Source: JALYOC01 sp036675345 (GTDB lineage: Bacteria; Myxococcota; Myxococcia; Myxococcales; Myxococcaceae). From it: a stretch of 64,000 bases of DNA. A program made the translations under genes and the position numbers. Of this stretch, positions 24,545 to 33,088 are shown in pieces (the first letter of the stretch is position 1; each line of letters begins with the position of its first letter). The stretch lies in NCBI GenBank assembly GCA_036675345.1, contig JAKFFE010000021.1:1-64000 (forward strand). The letters run 5' to 3'. Under the pieces are notes generated by a model. It searched no databases. It was not told the DNA's origin and was given only the letters and a program-made list of their open reading frames with translations.

Positions 24545-27500
24545 CTACCCGCGCTCCGTGCTGGCGGGCGTCACCGCGGCCTCCTTCGGTGCCGTCTGCC
24601 TGCCCCCCGGGGACCAGTCCACGCCCAGGAACAGCCGGAACCGGGGTGTTCCGTAGCCGTGGGTGAGGCCAGGGCCTCCGCCGCCGACCACCCGCAGCCC
24701 GGGGATGAAGGAGGTCCAGCGGCCCATCAGCAGCAGCTCCAGCGGGCGCTCCTCCGGGTCGTTCTGGATCAGGCCCAGGCTGCCGGCCAGGGTCCCCCCC
24801 AGCGCCAGGTCCCCGATCACCGGCAGCTGCATCGGAACCTCCAGACCGGCGCCGTAGGTGAAGGCGTGGCCGACGTGGAGGTTCTGGAGTTGTTCGGTGC
24901 GACGGAAGTTGAGCCCCAGGTTGGCGATCACCCGCAGCGGGCCCGGCGCCCACTCGGCGATCACCCTCGGCTGTACCGCCAGCCCGCCGCCGCCGAGGAA
25001 CGAGCTCTCGCCGCCGGTGGGCAGGATCACCGGCAGGGCGGCGGCCAGCTCGATTCCCGCCAGGGTCAGGATCCGGGCCTTGGGGACCAACCGCAGATCG
25101 CCCACTCCCGCGCCCCGCAGGGTCTGGCCATCGAAGGGATCGCTCTGGGTGCCCTGCACGGTCAGGGGGAGGGCCACGCCCAGCTCCAGACGCTGGAACA
25201 GCCCGATCGACCCGTAGAGGTCGAAGGTCACCTGGTGGGCCACCACCGCGGAGGTGGCCTGGCCGGTGATCGGGTTGGTCACCGTCAGGGGTTCATTGCC
25301 GTAGCTGCCCAGCAGCCCCACCTGCCAGGAGAAGTGCTCTGGGATCAGCGCGCTGTGCAGCGACAGCAGGTCGCTTCCGCCCGGAGCGGGCTTGAACTGC
25401 TGGACGTCAATGGCGGTGGACTTGGGGGCAGTGGTCTGTGCCTGCGCCCCGGGCACCCAGAGCAGCAGCGCCGCCGCGAGGGCCGCGCGGCCCAGTCTGG
25501 CCAGGCGCCGCCTCAGCCACAGCCCGGCCAGCACCAGCAGCGAGAGGGAGGAGAGCCCGCCCCCGGAGCTGCTGCAGCCGCTGCCGCCCACGCCCCAGTC
25601 GTCCCCGTCCCAGGTGGGATCCAGGCCGTGCTCCCGCTCCACCCCGTCCAGAAGGCCTCCGCGGTCGGTGTCCGCGAGCAGGGGATCGGTCTCGTCCGGA
25701 TCGTACCGGCCGTTGCGGTCCAGATCCTCCGCGCCGTCGGCCAGGCCGTCGTGGTCGGAGTCCGCGACCTTGGGATCGGTGGTGGTGGTGGGATCCTGGT
25801 CGGGCACGAAGGCCGCCGACCCCTGGTCGGTGCCGGCGGGCGCGGTGGCCGCGGTGACGCCGGCCTCCAGCCCATCCGGGAGCCCGTCGTTGTCCGAGTC
25901 CGGATCCGCCGCGTCGATCAGCCCGTCCGAGTCGGAGTCCAGGATCCCGTCCGCGCCGTCGGCGATGCCGTCGTCGTCGGTGTCGGAGTCGAAGGGATCC
26001 AGGCCCAGGGCCTCCTCGTGCTCGTTGTGGAGCCCGTCCCCGTCGGCGTCGAGGTCGTCGCTGCCCTGCAGCGGGTGGGTCTCCCCCGGGTCGGTCCGGC
26101 CGTTGTGGTTGCGATCTTCATAGCCGTCCCACACCCCGCCTTGATCGGTGTCGGTCAACAGCGGATCGGTCTGGGTGGAGGGATCCAGGTCCGCCACGAA
26201 GAGGGCCAGGTCGGTGCCGGTTCCCTCTGGAGTGGTCAGTCCCAGCTCCAGCCCGTCGGTGAGGCCGTCGCCGTCGGAGTCCCGGGCCGCACCGTCGGTC
26301 TCGCCGACGCTGACCAGGCCGTCGGCGCTGGCGTCCTCGGTGCCATCGCCCAGCCCATCGTCGTCGGAGTCGTCGTCCAGGGGGGAGGTGCGGCCGCTTT
26401 CGACCTCCAGCCCGTCGGAGAGCCCGTCGTCATCGGTGTCCGCGTCGTCCGGGTCGGTGCCATGGGTGGCCTCGTCCAGATCCAGCAGTCCGTCCCCGTC
26501 CCGGTCGCCGTTCACCGTCCAGGCATAGAAGGCCGGGGTGGGATCCACGTTGCCCGCGGCGTCCACCGCCCGGACCTGGAAGGAGTGCGGGCCCGACGGG
26601 AGGTTTGTGAAGGTGGAGGGGGAGGGGCAGGAGGCAAAGGCGCCCGCGCCATCCAGCTGGCACTGGAAGGTGGAGGAGGGCTCGGAGGAGGAGAAGGCGA
26701 AGGTGCCGGTGCGGGAAGCAGACGGGTTGGCCGGCTGTGCCTCCAGGGTGGTGTCGGGCGCCACGGTGTCCACGGTCCAGGCGTGGGTGGCCGGGGTGGG
26801 ATCGGCGTTGCCTGCCTCGTCGGTGGCGAACACCGAGAGCAGGTGGGGCCCCTCGGCCAGGTCGTTCAGCTCCAGGTGGGCCGGGCAGTCGGAAGGGGAC
26901 ACCCCATCCAGGCTGCAGCGGTAGATGACCGGAGACTCGTTCGAGCCAAGGTCGAACACCGCGGTGCTGCTGGCGATCAGCGCCGTGGGTCCGGTGTCCA
27001 CCGTGGTCTCCGGCGGAACGGTGTCGGTGCGGAAGGAGGAGAGCCCCGGCGGGCTGAGGTTGCCGGCAGCGTCCCCGGCCACCGCCTCCACCGCGTGCGC
27101 GCCCTCGCTCAAGGGCCCGACGTTGGTCAGCTCCCAGAGGCCGGAGGCGTTGGTGAGGGCGGTTCCCACCGCGATCCCGTCCACGGTGATCGAGACCACG
27201 GTCCCCGGCTCGGAGGTCCCTCCGAGGGTCACCGTGTCCTGTGCCAGCAGGGCGGCCTCCAGCGGAGCCGTCACCACCGGCGCGGCGGGGGGAAGCGAGT
27301 CCACCGACCAGGTGTGACCGGCCGCAGACGGGTCCTGGTTGCCGACGCCGTCGGTGGCACGGACCTCCCAGGTGTGGCTGCCCTGGCCCACGGTGGTCGA
27401 CACCGGGCTGATGCAGGAGGCCCAGCCGCCGGCGTCCAGACGACACTGGAAGCTGCTGCCCGCCTCGGTGGCGCTGAAGGTGAACGACGCCGCGGTGGTG

Positions 27501-29560
27501 GTGCTGAGCGAGGGCGGCGCGGTGAGGATCGTGGTGTCGGGGGCAATGGAGTCCACCGACCAGCTGTGGCTGGCGGGGGAGGCATCCTGGTTCCCGGCGC
27601 CGTCGGTGGCGCGGACGTCCCAGGTGTGGCTTCCCTGGCCGACGGTGATCGACACCGGGCTGATGCAGGAGGCCCAGCCGCCAGCGTCCAGCCGACACTG
27701 GAAGGTGCTGCCCGCCTCGGTGGCGCTGAAGGTGAACGACGCCGCGGTGGTGGTGCTGAGCGAGGGCGGCGCGGTGAGGATCGTGGTGTCCGGCGCCACT
27801 GCGTCGACCGTCCAACCGTGGGTGGCGGGGGTGGCGTCCTGCTCCGTTCCATCCACGGCAGCCACCGCGAAGGTGTGCGCTCCAGCGCCCAGCCCGGTGT
27901 AGCTGATCGGGGAGGTGCAGACAGTGAGGGCGGCTCCGTCGCGGCTGCAGAGGAAGGTGGCCCCCGCACTGGGGGAGCTGAACGCGAAGGTGGCAGTGCC
28001 CAGCGGGGTCAGGCTGGGAGGGGCGGAGTCGATGACCGTGTTCGGGGCCACCTGGAAGCGGGTGGGCTCCTCCTCGATCCCGGGGATGCCGGAGAGGAAG
28101 GTGAGGACGTCGCCGCTCAGCTCACCGGTGGCGTGGACCACCGCCTGGTTGACGATCAGCCCGGTGGCACCGGCGTTGACCTGCACCCGGAAGCGGACGC
28201 TGGTCGAACCATCGGCGGTGCCCAGGGTCCCGCCCAGGGTGGGGGTGGCGCCGGCGCCCAGCCGCACCACCACCCGCCCCGCTCCCGTCTCGTACTCGCC
28301 CGCATCGTCTCCCAGCAGATCCGACACCGGCCCGGCGTTGGGTCCGGTCAGGATCTCCAGCGACCCGGGCTGATAGGTGACCCCGGCGGGAAGGACATCC
28401 TCCACCCACAGCTCCACCGCGGTGTCCGACCCGCTGTTGTGGGTGGTGATCGTGTACTCGACCTGATCGCCAGGGAGCACCTGCCCGCCATTGAGATCCA
28501 CGTAGCTCTTCACCGTCTCGGTGAAGAGCGGCTTGAGGGTGGAGATGGAGGTCACCAGCGCGCCCAGCAGGTAGGTGTCTCCGGTGCTGCTGGCCTCGAT
28601 GCTGGCGGAGGTGCTGCCCGGCAGCAGCTGTGCGGTCACGTCCACCACGTCCAGGTCCAGCCCGGACATGGACGCCGCACCGCCGCTCAACTGCGGAAGG
28701 TCCCCCGCCACGGTCACCGCGCTTCCCAGCCGGGTGCGGGTGGAGTTGAAGAAGTTGTTGGTCCCGCCGAAGCCGTCGGAGAGGGCAACGCTGTTGAAGC
28801 GAAGCCGATCGCCGGAGACCACGTTGTCTCCCTCGTAGGCGATCACTCCCAGCTTTGCCCCGAAGGAGGTGTCGGGGACGATGAAGCCGGAGACGGTGGC
28901 GGAGGCGGGGACCCCGCTGACCACCTGATCCAGGCCGTCGAAGAGCGTCAGGTTGCGCGGAGGATCGGTGGTCAGCTCATAGAAGATGACCATGCTCCAG
29001 GCGGCGAAGTTGACCTCGTCGTCGCGGTTCACCGGGTTCACCGCCGAGACCCCGCTCACCGTGTAGGCCCCCGGGCCGGCCGCCTGGACCAGGGCAGTGA
29101 TGTTCGCGCCGCTCTGGTAGAAGCTCCGCCCCGACGCGGTCGCGGTGCTGCTTCCATCCGCGGTGATGGTGGAGCTGCTCCCGGACGGCGTCTGCAAGGT
29201 GGCGGTGGTGTCCACGCTGCCGTTCTCGGCCGCCCAGTACAGGCGCGCGTAGGTGATGGTCGCTCCCACCGGCAGGCTGAGGACGCTCTTGCTGCGCCCG
29301 GAGCTGTGTCCGGTGTTGGCGGTCGCCGCCCCGGGGGTCGAATCCGACTGCCAGAACACGTCGACCCCGCTGTCGTCCGAGTTGCTCCCGCACGCCCCCA
29401 CCGTTCCGACCACCGGCGCGGTGGCATAGCGGCAGTCATGCGCCAGGGTATTGCCGATCAGGATCATGTCCCCGCGCACCTCTTCAGTGTGCCGGAGGAC
29501 CGGGGCAGCCAGCGCCGGAAGGGCCCCGACGAGCACCAGCAACGTGCCGGCCCGGAGCAT
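24545..29560 (-). CDS. Giant surface protein fused to an outer-membrane beta-barrel
   Basis: The protein has about 1671 residues. Order from the N terminus: signal peptide (VLVGALPALA before APV); a beta domain with 'ITYARLYWAAENG' (DUF3344-like); a DUF11-type domain ('YVDLNGGQVLPGDQVEYTITTHNSG'); five or so Ig-like repeats, two nearly identical; a thrombospondin type 3-like region full of DxDxDGxxD calcium loops; GCSSSGGGLSSLSLLVLAGLWLRRR, a MYXO-CTERM-like tail; then immediately a second signal-like helix (AALAAALLLWVPGAQAQ) and a beta-barrel of about 300 residues ('FSWQVGLLGSYGNEPL', 'LELGVALPL'). ATG 29560 suits the signal peptide; GTG 29593 is possible. The internal sorting tail looks like two genes joined. 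Confidence 0.8.
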   Translation of the reverse strand: MLRAGTLLVLVGALPALAAPVLRHTEEVRGDMILIGNTLAHDCRYATAPVVGTVGACGSNSDDSGVDVFWQSDSTPGAATANTGHSSGRSKSVLSLPVGATITYARLYWAAENGSVDTTATLQTPSGSSSTITADGSSTATASGRSFYQSGANITALVQAAGPGAYTVSGVSAVNPVNRDDEVNFAAWSMVIFYELTTDPPRNLTLFDGLDQVVSGVPASATVSGFIVPDTSFGAKLGVIAYEGDNVVSGDRLRFNSVALSDGFGGTNNFFNSTRTRLGSAVTVAGDLPQLSGGAASMSGLDLDVVDVTAQLLPGSTSASIEASSTGDTYLLGALVTSISTLKPLFTETVKSYVDLNGGQVLPGDQVEYTITTHNSGSDTAVELWVEDVLPAGVTYQPGSLEILTGPNAGPVSDLLGDDAGEYETGAGRVVVRLGAGATPTLGGTLGTADGSTSVRFRVQVNAGATGLIVNQAVVHATGELSGDVLTFLSGIPGIEEEPTRFQVAPNTVIDSAPPSLTPLGTATFAFSSPSAGATFLCSRDGAALTVCTSPISYTGLGAGAHTFAVAAVDGTEQDATPATHGWTVDAVAPDTTILTAPPSLSTTTAASFTFSATEAGSTFQCRLDAGGWASCISPVSITVGQGSHTWDVRATDGAGNQDASPASHSWSVDSIAPDTTILTAPPSLSTTTAASFTFSATEAGSSFQCRLDAGGWASCISPVSTTVGQGSHTWEVRATDGVGNQDPSAAGHTWSVDSLPPAAPVVTAPLEAALLAQDTVTLGGTSEPGTVVSITVDGIAVGTALTNASGLWELTNVGPLSEGAHAVEAVAGDAAGNLSPPGLSSFRTDTVPPETTVDTGPTALIASSTAVFDLGSNESPVIYRCSLDGVSPSDCPAHLELNDLAEGPHLLSVFATDEAGNADPTPATHAWTVDTVAPDTTLEAQPANPSASRTGTFAFSSSEPSSTFQCQLDGAGAFASCPSPSTFTNLPSGPHSFQVRAVDAAGNVDPTPAFYAWTVNGDRDGDGLLDLDEATHGTDPDDADTDDDGLSDGLEVESGRTSPLDDDSDDDGLGDGTEDASADGLVSVGETDGAARDSDGDGLTDGLELGLTTPEGTGTDLALFVADLDPSTQTDPLLTDTDQGGVWDGYEDRNHNGRTDPGETHPLQGSDDLDADGDGLHNEHEEALGLDPFDSDTDDDGIADGADGILDSDSDGLIDAADPDSDNDGLPDGLEAGVTAATAPAGTDQGSAAFVPDQDPTTTTDPKVADSDHDGLADGAEDLDRNGRYDPDETDPLLADTDRGGLLDGVEREHGLDPTWDGDDWGVGGSGCSSSGGGLSSLSLLVLAGLWLRRRLARLGRAALAAALLLWVPGAQAQTTAPKSTAIDVQQFKPAPGGSDLLSLHSALIPEHFSWQVGLLGSYGNEPLTVTNPITGQATSAVVAHQVTFDLYGSIGLFQRLELGVALPLTVQGTQSDPFDGQTLRGAGVGDLRLVPKARILTLAGIELAAALPVILPTGGESSFLGGGGLAVQPRVIAEWAPGPLRVIANLGLNFRRTEQLQNLHVGHAFTYGAGLEVPMQLPVIGDLALGGTLAGSLGLIQNDPEERPLELLLMGRWTSFIPGLRVVGGGGPGLTHGYGTPRFRLFLGVDWSPGGRQTAPKEAAVTPASTERG
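27290..27795 (-). repeat. Tandem 252-base repeat encoding two 84-residue Ig-like units
   Basis: Sequence such as TGAACGACGCCGCGG recurs at 27481 and 27733, exactly 252 bases apart, and GACACCGGGCTG recurs at 27398 and 27650. The encoded units (APDTTILTAPPSLSTTT... to ...SWSVDSI) are nearly identical. This is a recent in-frame duplication; other Ig-like units in the same protein are far more divergent. Confidence 0.85.
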
Positions 29561-29662
29561 GAGGCGGATACCTGGGGAGAGTGGGGGTGTCACGGGGGCC
29601 CGGGGTGGCAGGAGTGAAATCTTCCCGGGTTACTGCAAGGGGCGTTCTCGCGGGTGAGTGCC

Positions 29663-29764
29663 GGCCAACCCACCGGAAACGTTTGACCCAGCCACCACCC
29701 GAACGGGCGCCCGGTGCCGCAAAACGTCAGCCAGATGACCAGAAGCGTTCACCGGCGGTTGGCC
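29663..29764 (-). other. Long inverted-repeat element in the leader of the giant surface-protein gene
   Basis: GGCCAACC (29663-29670) and GGTTGGCC (29757-29764) close a region of about 100 bases that contains further partial pairing (CCGG/CCGG, AACG/CGTT and an inner CCCGTTCGGG hairpin on the minus strand). It lies about 100 bases upstream of the large gene on its transcribed strand. A structured leader RNA is possible. No known riboswitch motif was recognised. Confidence 0.35.
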
Positions 29765-29813
29765 AGCGACCCGGAGAAACACTGATTTTCATGGGGACTT
29801 CCACCCAGCTTGC

Positions 29814-30725
29814 TCAGCGGCGACGTGAGAGGGCCAGCGCCCGCAACCCGCCCTTTTTCTCCAGCCGGCGGGCCTCGGCGGCCGGCCTTCCGGTCAGCGC
29901 CATCGCCACCGCCAGGCGGGGCTGTCCCCTGGCCAGGGCCAGGAGCCCTTCGGCCTCTGCCTCGGAGATCGCCGCCAGCTCGGAGACCATCTGGCGGGCC
30001 CGGTCCCGCAGCTTGGCGTTGGTGCTCTGCAGGTCCACCATCCGTCCCCGGTAGACCTTCCCAAGCCGGATCATGGCGGTGGTGGAGATGGCGTTGAGGA
30101 TCAGCTTGGTGGCGGTGCCCGCCTTGAGCCGGGTGGAGCCGGCCACCAGCTCCGGGCCGGTGTCCGCCAGGGCCAGCACGTCCACCTCCGGGGCACCACG
30201 GGGAGGCCGGGCACAACAGACCAGCACCGTGCGAGCCTTGCGCCGGCGGGCCTCCGCCAGGGCGCCCAGCACGAACGGGGTCCGGGCGCTGGCGGTGATC
30301 CCGCACACCACGTCCCGGGGACCCACCCGCAATTTCCGCAGCTGGGCGGCGCCGTCCGCGGCGTCGTCCTCGGCGCCCTCCACCGCGCGGAGCAGGGCGC
30401 GCGCACCTCCGGCGATCACCCCCACCACCTGGGCAGGGGAGGTTCCGAAGGTCGGGGGACACTCGGCGGCGTCCAGCACGCCCAACCGGCCGCTGGTGCC
30501 GGCGCCCACGTAGATCAGCCGGCCGCCCCGGGCGATCGCCCACGCAACCGCATCCGCGGCCAGCGCGATCGCCTTGGCAGCCTTTCCCACCGCGCGCGCA
30601 GCGAACACGTCTTCGGCGTTCAGCCGGCGCACGATCTCCAGCGAGGACTCGAGATCGAGTTCCTCGGCGTGGGGATGAAGCTTTTCTGTCTTCGGCGGCG
30701 CAGGCCGCCTGGGGGGCTGGGGCAA
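29814..30725 (-). CDS. murQ: N-acetylmuramic acid 6-phosphate etherase
   Basis: The protein has 303 residues (E. coli MurQ has 298). It cleaves the lactyl ether of MurNAc-6-phosphate to GlcNAc-6-phosphate. SIS-domain signatures: GRLIYVGAGTSGRLGVLDAAECPPTFG, 'VVCGITASARTPFVLGAL', 'VAGSTRLKAGTATKLILNAISTTAMIRLGKVYRGRMVDLQSTNAKLRDRA'. These are diagnostic for MurQ. The catalytic Glu is in DAAECPPT. No ATG precedes the conserved region; TTG 30725, seven bases after the rpmB stop, is the apparent start. Together with anmK this gives a peptidoglycan-recycling pair. Confidence 0.94.
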   Translation of the reverse strand: MPQPPRRPAPPKTEKLHPHAEELDLESSLEIVRRLNAEDVFAARAVGKAAKAIALAADAVAWAIARGGRLIYVGAGTSGRLGVLDAAECPPTFGTSPAQVVGVIAGGARALLRAVEGAEDDAADGAAQLRKLRVGPRDVVCGITASARTPFVLGALAEARRRKARTVLVCCARPPRGAPEVDVLALADTGPELVAGSTRLKAGTATKLILNAISTTAMIRLGKVYRGRMVDLQSTNAKLRDRARQMVSELAAISEAEAEGLLALARGQPRLAVAMALTGRPAAEARRLEKKGGLRALALSRRR

Positions 30726-30732
30726 GACGGCG

Positions 30733-30924
30733 TTACGCCGCCTTGGTCACCTTGCCCGCCTTGATGCAGCGGGTGCAGGCGCGAACGCGGTCCACCTTGC
30801 CGTCGACCAACGCGCGAACCTTCTGCAGGTTCGGGTAGGACTTCGTCTTGGACTTGTTGTTCGCGTGCGAAACGTTGTTCCCAACGAGGGGGCGCTTGCC
30901 GCAGAGGTCGCACTTCCAGGCCAT
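30733..30924 (-). CDS. rpmB: 50S ribosomal protein L28
   Basis: The protein has 63 residues. CDLCGKRPLVGNNVSHANNKSKTKSYPNLQKV is the L28 core, and paired CxxC motifs (CDLC near the start, CTRC near residue 50) make it the zinc-binding type. ATG 30924 follows AAGGAG at ideal spacing. It stands upstream of murQ on the same strand with a seven-base gap. Confidence 0.97.
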   Translation of the reverse strand: MAWKCDLCGKRPLVGNNVSHANNKSKTKSYPNLQKVRALVDGKVDRVRACTRCIKAGKVTKAA

Positions 30925-31022
30925 GACAACCAACTCCTTGAAATCGGGCGGTCGAAACACCGCCGAGACTGCTGATCCCACCCTGAACTGAGGCGGGGAA
31001 AAAGGGCGCGGGAACCTACACG

Positions 31023-31050
31023 AAAAACCCCGGGGAATGCCAGCCCCAGG
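31023..31050 (-). terminator. Intrinsic terminator after the FAD oxidoreductase gene
   Basis: On the minus strand CCTGGGG pairs with CCCCGGG (one G-T pair), with loop CTGGCATT, and is followed by GTTTTT. It lies 21 bases after the oxidoreductase stop and ahead of rpmB, so it separates the purine operon from rpmB-murQ. Confidence 0.75.
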
Positions 31051-31071
31051 TGCGGGCCCTCCCTATCGCTT

Positions 31072-32586
31072 CTACTTCAACGGATCGAGCTTCTTCGCCG
31101 ATTCCTGCACCAGGCGGGCTGCCCGGACGGCCGAGAGCAGCTCTCCCTCCAGGCCCAGCCCCGGCAGGACCTCCCGGCTGGCCAGGAACATGTTCTTGGT
31201 CCCGGTGCGCTGCGAGAGCCCCTCCACCCCCAGGACCCGCTCGGCGGACTCAAAGGCGAACAGTGGATGGGGCAGCAGCCGGCTGCCGCGCATGCTGCTG
31301 GCGTCCAGGTAGGGGGCGGAGACAACTTTCACGTGCTGGCGGGTGAACGGCATCAGCGCGTCCAGCTGCGCGCCTAGCCGGTCGGACAGCCCCTTGAGGT
31401 GGGACTCGCCCAGCTCGCGGGTGCTGGCGGGGACGAAGGCGCCGGCGCAGACCACCCGCAGGCCCTCGTCCTCTGGCTTGCCTACCCGGCGGGCAGAGAG
31501 GACCTGGATCAGGACCGGGCCCAGATCCTCGTCGTCGTTGTGCTGCAACAGCAGCTCGCCCATCCCGCGCGGTAACATCTCCGCCGGGACCACCCAGTTG
31601 AGGGTGAAGAGGAACTTGCGGGTGGTGGACAGGTCCAGCAGGTCGGTCAGCTTGCGGTGCTTCTTCTTGTCCGGGACCAGCCGCCGCAGCGCCCCGGCGT
31701 CGGTGGCGCCGATGAAGGCCGCCGCCCGGTACACGGTCTCGCTCTGCACCAGCTTGATCCCCACCACCCGGTCGCCTTCCAGCACCAGCTCCTCGGCGAT
31801 GAAGTGCTTCGAGTTCTCCTGGGTCAAGAGATCGCCGCCCAGGTCCTGCAGCTTCCTGGTCAGCAGCTCCCGGAAGCCCTCCCGGCCGTTGGGAAAGCGC
31901 GAGGGCTGGGACAGGGCCTGGGACAGGGCCCGGGCCACCGCCAGCGGGTGTTCGGGCGAGTCCAGGTAGGTGAGGAAGGGGATCAGATCCAGCAGCGCCC
32001 GGGAGGGTCCGTCCTCGGGGAGGGCGGGCAGCGGGGAGGCCAGCTGCGGCGCCTTCTTCACCAGGCTCTTGAGGCCCCAGGTCTCCATGAAGCCGTCGGC
32101 GGGCAGCTCCATCGGCTGCTTGAAGAAGGCGTCCTGGGGTTGATGGAAGGCGGCCAGCTGCGCCATCGCCGCGTGGTGGGGGCCCGCGTCGGGGCCGTAC
32201 TCGCGGGTCAGCTCCGCCAGCCGCTTGGGCTCCTCGGTCAGCGACAGATCCAGCCGGTGATCCGGCAGCACCAGCTGCAGCTCGGGGACATGCGCGCGGA
32301 GGGTCCGGGAGATGGCGGTGGAGAGTCCCAGCTCGGAAAAGGCCTCCTCCACCGATCCCAGGGCCTTGAACGGCGGGGAGATGAAGGGCGCGAACGGGAG
32401 CAGGAAGCCCTGGTGCTCGTAGCCCTCGCCCAGCCCGTCGTGTTCGATCAGCAGGACCTTGTAGCCGCGCTTGGCCAACAGGGCCGCGGCGAACGCGCCC
32501 CCCAGCTGTCCGCCCAGGATGATCACGTCGTAGACGTGCCGGGTGGGGCTGGAGGAGACCTTGCTGGTGGTTGCCTTGGTCGCCAT
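31072..32586 (-). CDS. FAD-dependent oxidoreductase (phytoene-desaturase-like fold)
   Basis: The protein has 504 residues. The N-terminal Rossmann motif is VIILGGQLGGAFAAALLAKRGYKVLLIEHD, a GxGxxG variant ending in the acidic residue for the FAD ribose. The overall layout is that of amino-oxidase/phytoene-desaturase-like proteins, and the C-terminal half contains 'NMFLASREVLPGLGLEGELLSAVRAARLV', the second FAD contact. The substrate is not predictable. No carotenoid genes are nearby. ATG 32586 is well placed, and 15 bases separate it from the DUF523 stop, so it may share the purM-purN transcript. Confidence 0.82.
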   Translation of the reverse strand: MATKATTSKVSSSPTRHVYDVIILGGQLGGAFAAALLAKRGYKVLLIEHDGLGEGYEHQGFLLPFAPFISPPFKALGSVEEAFSELGLSTAISRTLRAHVPELQLVLPDHRLDLSLTEEPKRLAELTREYGPDAGPHHAAMAQLAAFHQPQDAFFKQPMELPADGFMETWGLKSLVKKAPQLASPLPALPEDGPSRALLDLIPFLTYLDSPEHPLAVARALSQALSQPSRFPNGREGFRELLTRKLQDLGGDLLTQENSKHFIAEELVLEGDRVVGIKLVQSETVYRAAAFIGATDAGALRRLVPDKKKHRKLTDLLDLSTTRKFLFTLNWVVPAEMLPRGMGELLLQHNDDEDLGPVLIQVLSARRVGKPEDEGLRVVCAGAFVPASTRELGESHLKGLSDRLGAQLDALMPFTRQHVKVVSAPYLDASSMRGSRLLPHPLFAFESAERVLGVEGLSQRTGTKNMFLASREVLPGLGLEGELLSAVRAARLVQESAKKLDPLK

Positions 32587-32602
32587 GGGGATGCGCAGAC
32601 TC

Positions 32603-33088
32603 CTACAGCTCCTCGTCGCTCACCACCGGAATTCCGGCGGTCTCCAACGCTGCGGCGGCCACGCCCCGTCCGGGACCCAGCTGCCCATCGATCCAAACCT
32701 GCCGGCTGCCACAGGAGGGGCTGCGCTCCTTGAGCAGGGCGGCGGTGGCCCCGAACCGGGCGGCCGCCTCCACCGCGAAGCCGGCCCCGGCCACGAACTG
32801 CGCCGAGGCGTCGGCGCCACCTTCCCGCTGCTGCGCCCGGGCGCGGCCGGCCAGCACCTGCGCTCCGTCACCGCCGCGCAGCTCCACCGCCGGACGGGGG
32901 ATCCCCAGCCCCGCGGCGGCCTCCGGACAGACCGGCACCACCGCCTTGCCGGCCAGCGCTGCCAGAACCTTCTCCGAGCGCTGGTGCTTCCCGTCGTAGC
33001 GGCAGCTCTCGCCCAGCAGGCAGGCGCTGACCACCACCACCGGGGCCGAACGCAGCGCCGAGAGGCGAGGAGCCGGGTCCTCCCTCAT
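32603..33088 (-). CDS. DUF523 (YbbK-like) protein
   Basis: The protein has 161 residues. Signature: VVVSACLLGESCRYDGKHQRS at the N terminus, VPVCPEAAAGLGIPRPAVEL and 'ALLKERSPSCGSRQVWIDG' (family SPSCG motif). DUF523 proteins carry conserved Cys residues that may bind a metal or iron-sulfur cluster; the biochemical role is unknown. ATG 33088 overlaps the purN stop by four bases (ATGA), so it is translationally coupled to the purine genes. Confidence 0.9.
   Translation of the reverse strand: MREDPAPRLSALRSAPVVVVSACLLGESCRYDGKHQRSEKVLAALAGKAVVPVCPEAAAGLGIPRPAVELRGGDGAQVLAGRARAQQREGGADASAQFVAGAGFAVEAAARFGATAALLKERSPSCGSRQVWIDGQLGPGRGVAAAALETAGIPVVSDEEL

Noticed and set aside
25620..26520. Repetitive DNA that might be taken for a CRISPR array
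   Set aside because: The repeats are irregular, in frame and encode DxDxDGxxD calcium loops; there are no uniform repeats or spacers.
24659..29617. Very large open frame on the plus strand opposite the giant surface-protein gene
   Set aside because: The composition is Gly/Arg/Gln/Val-rich without domains and it mirrors the opposite gene's repeats; it is a GC-bias shadow.
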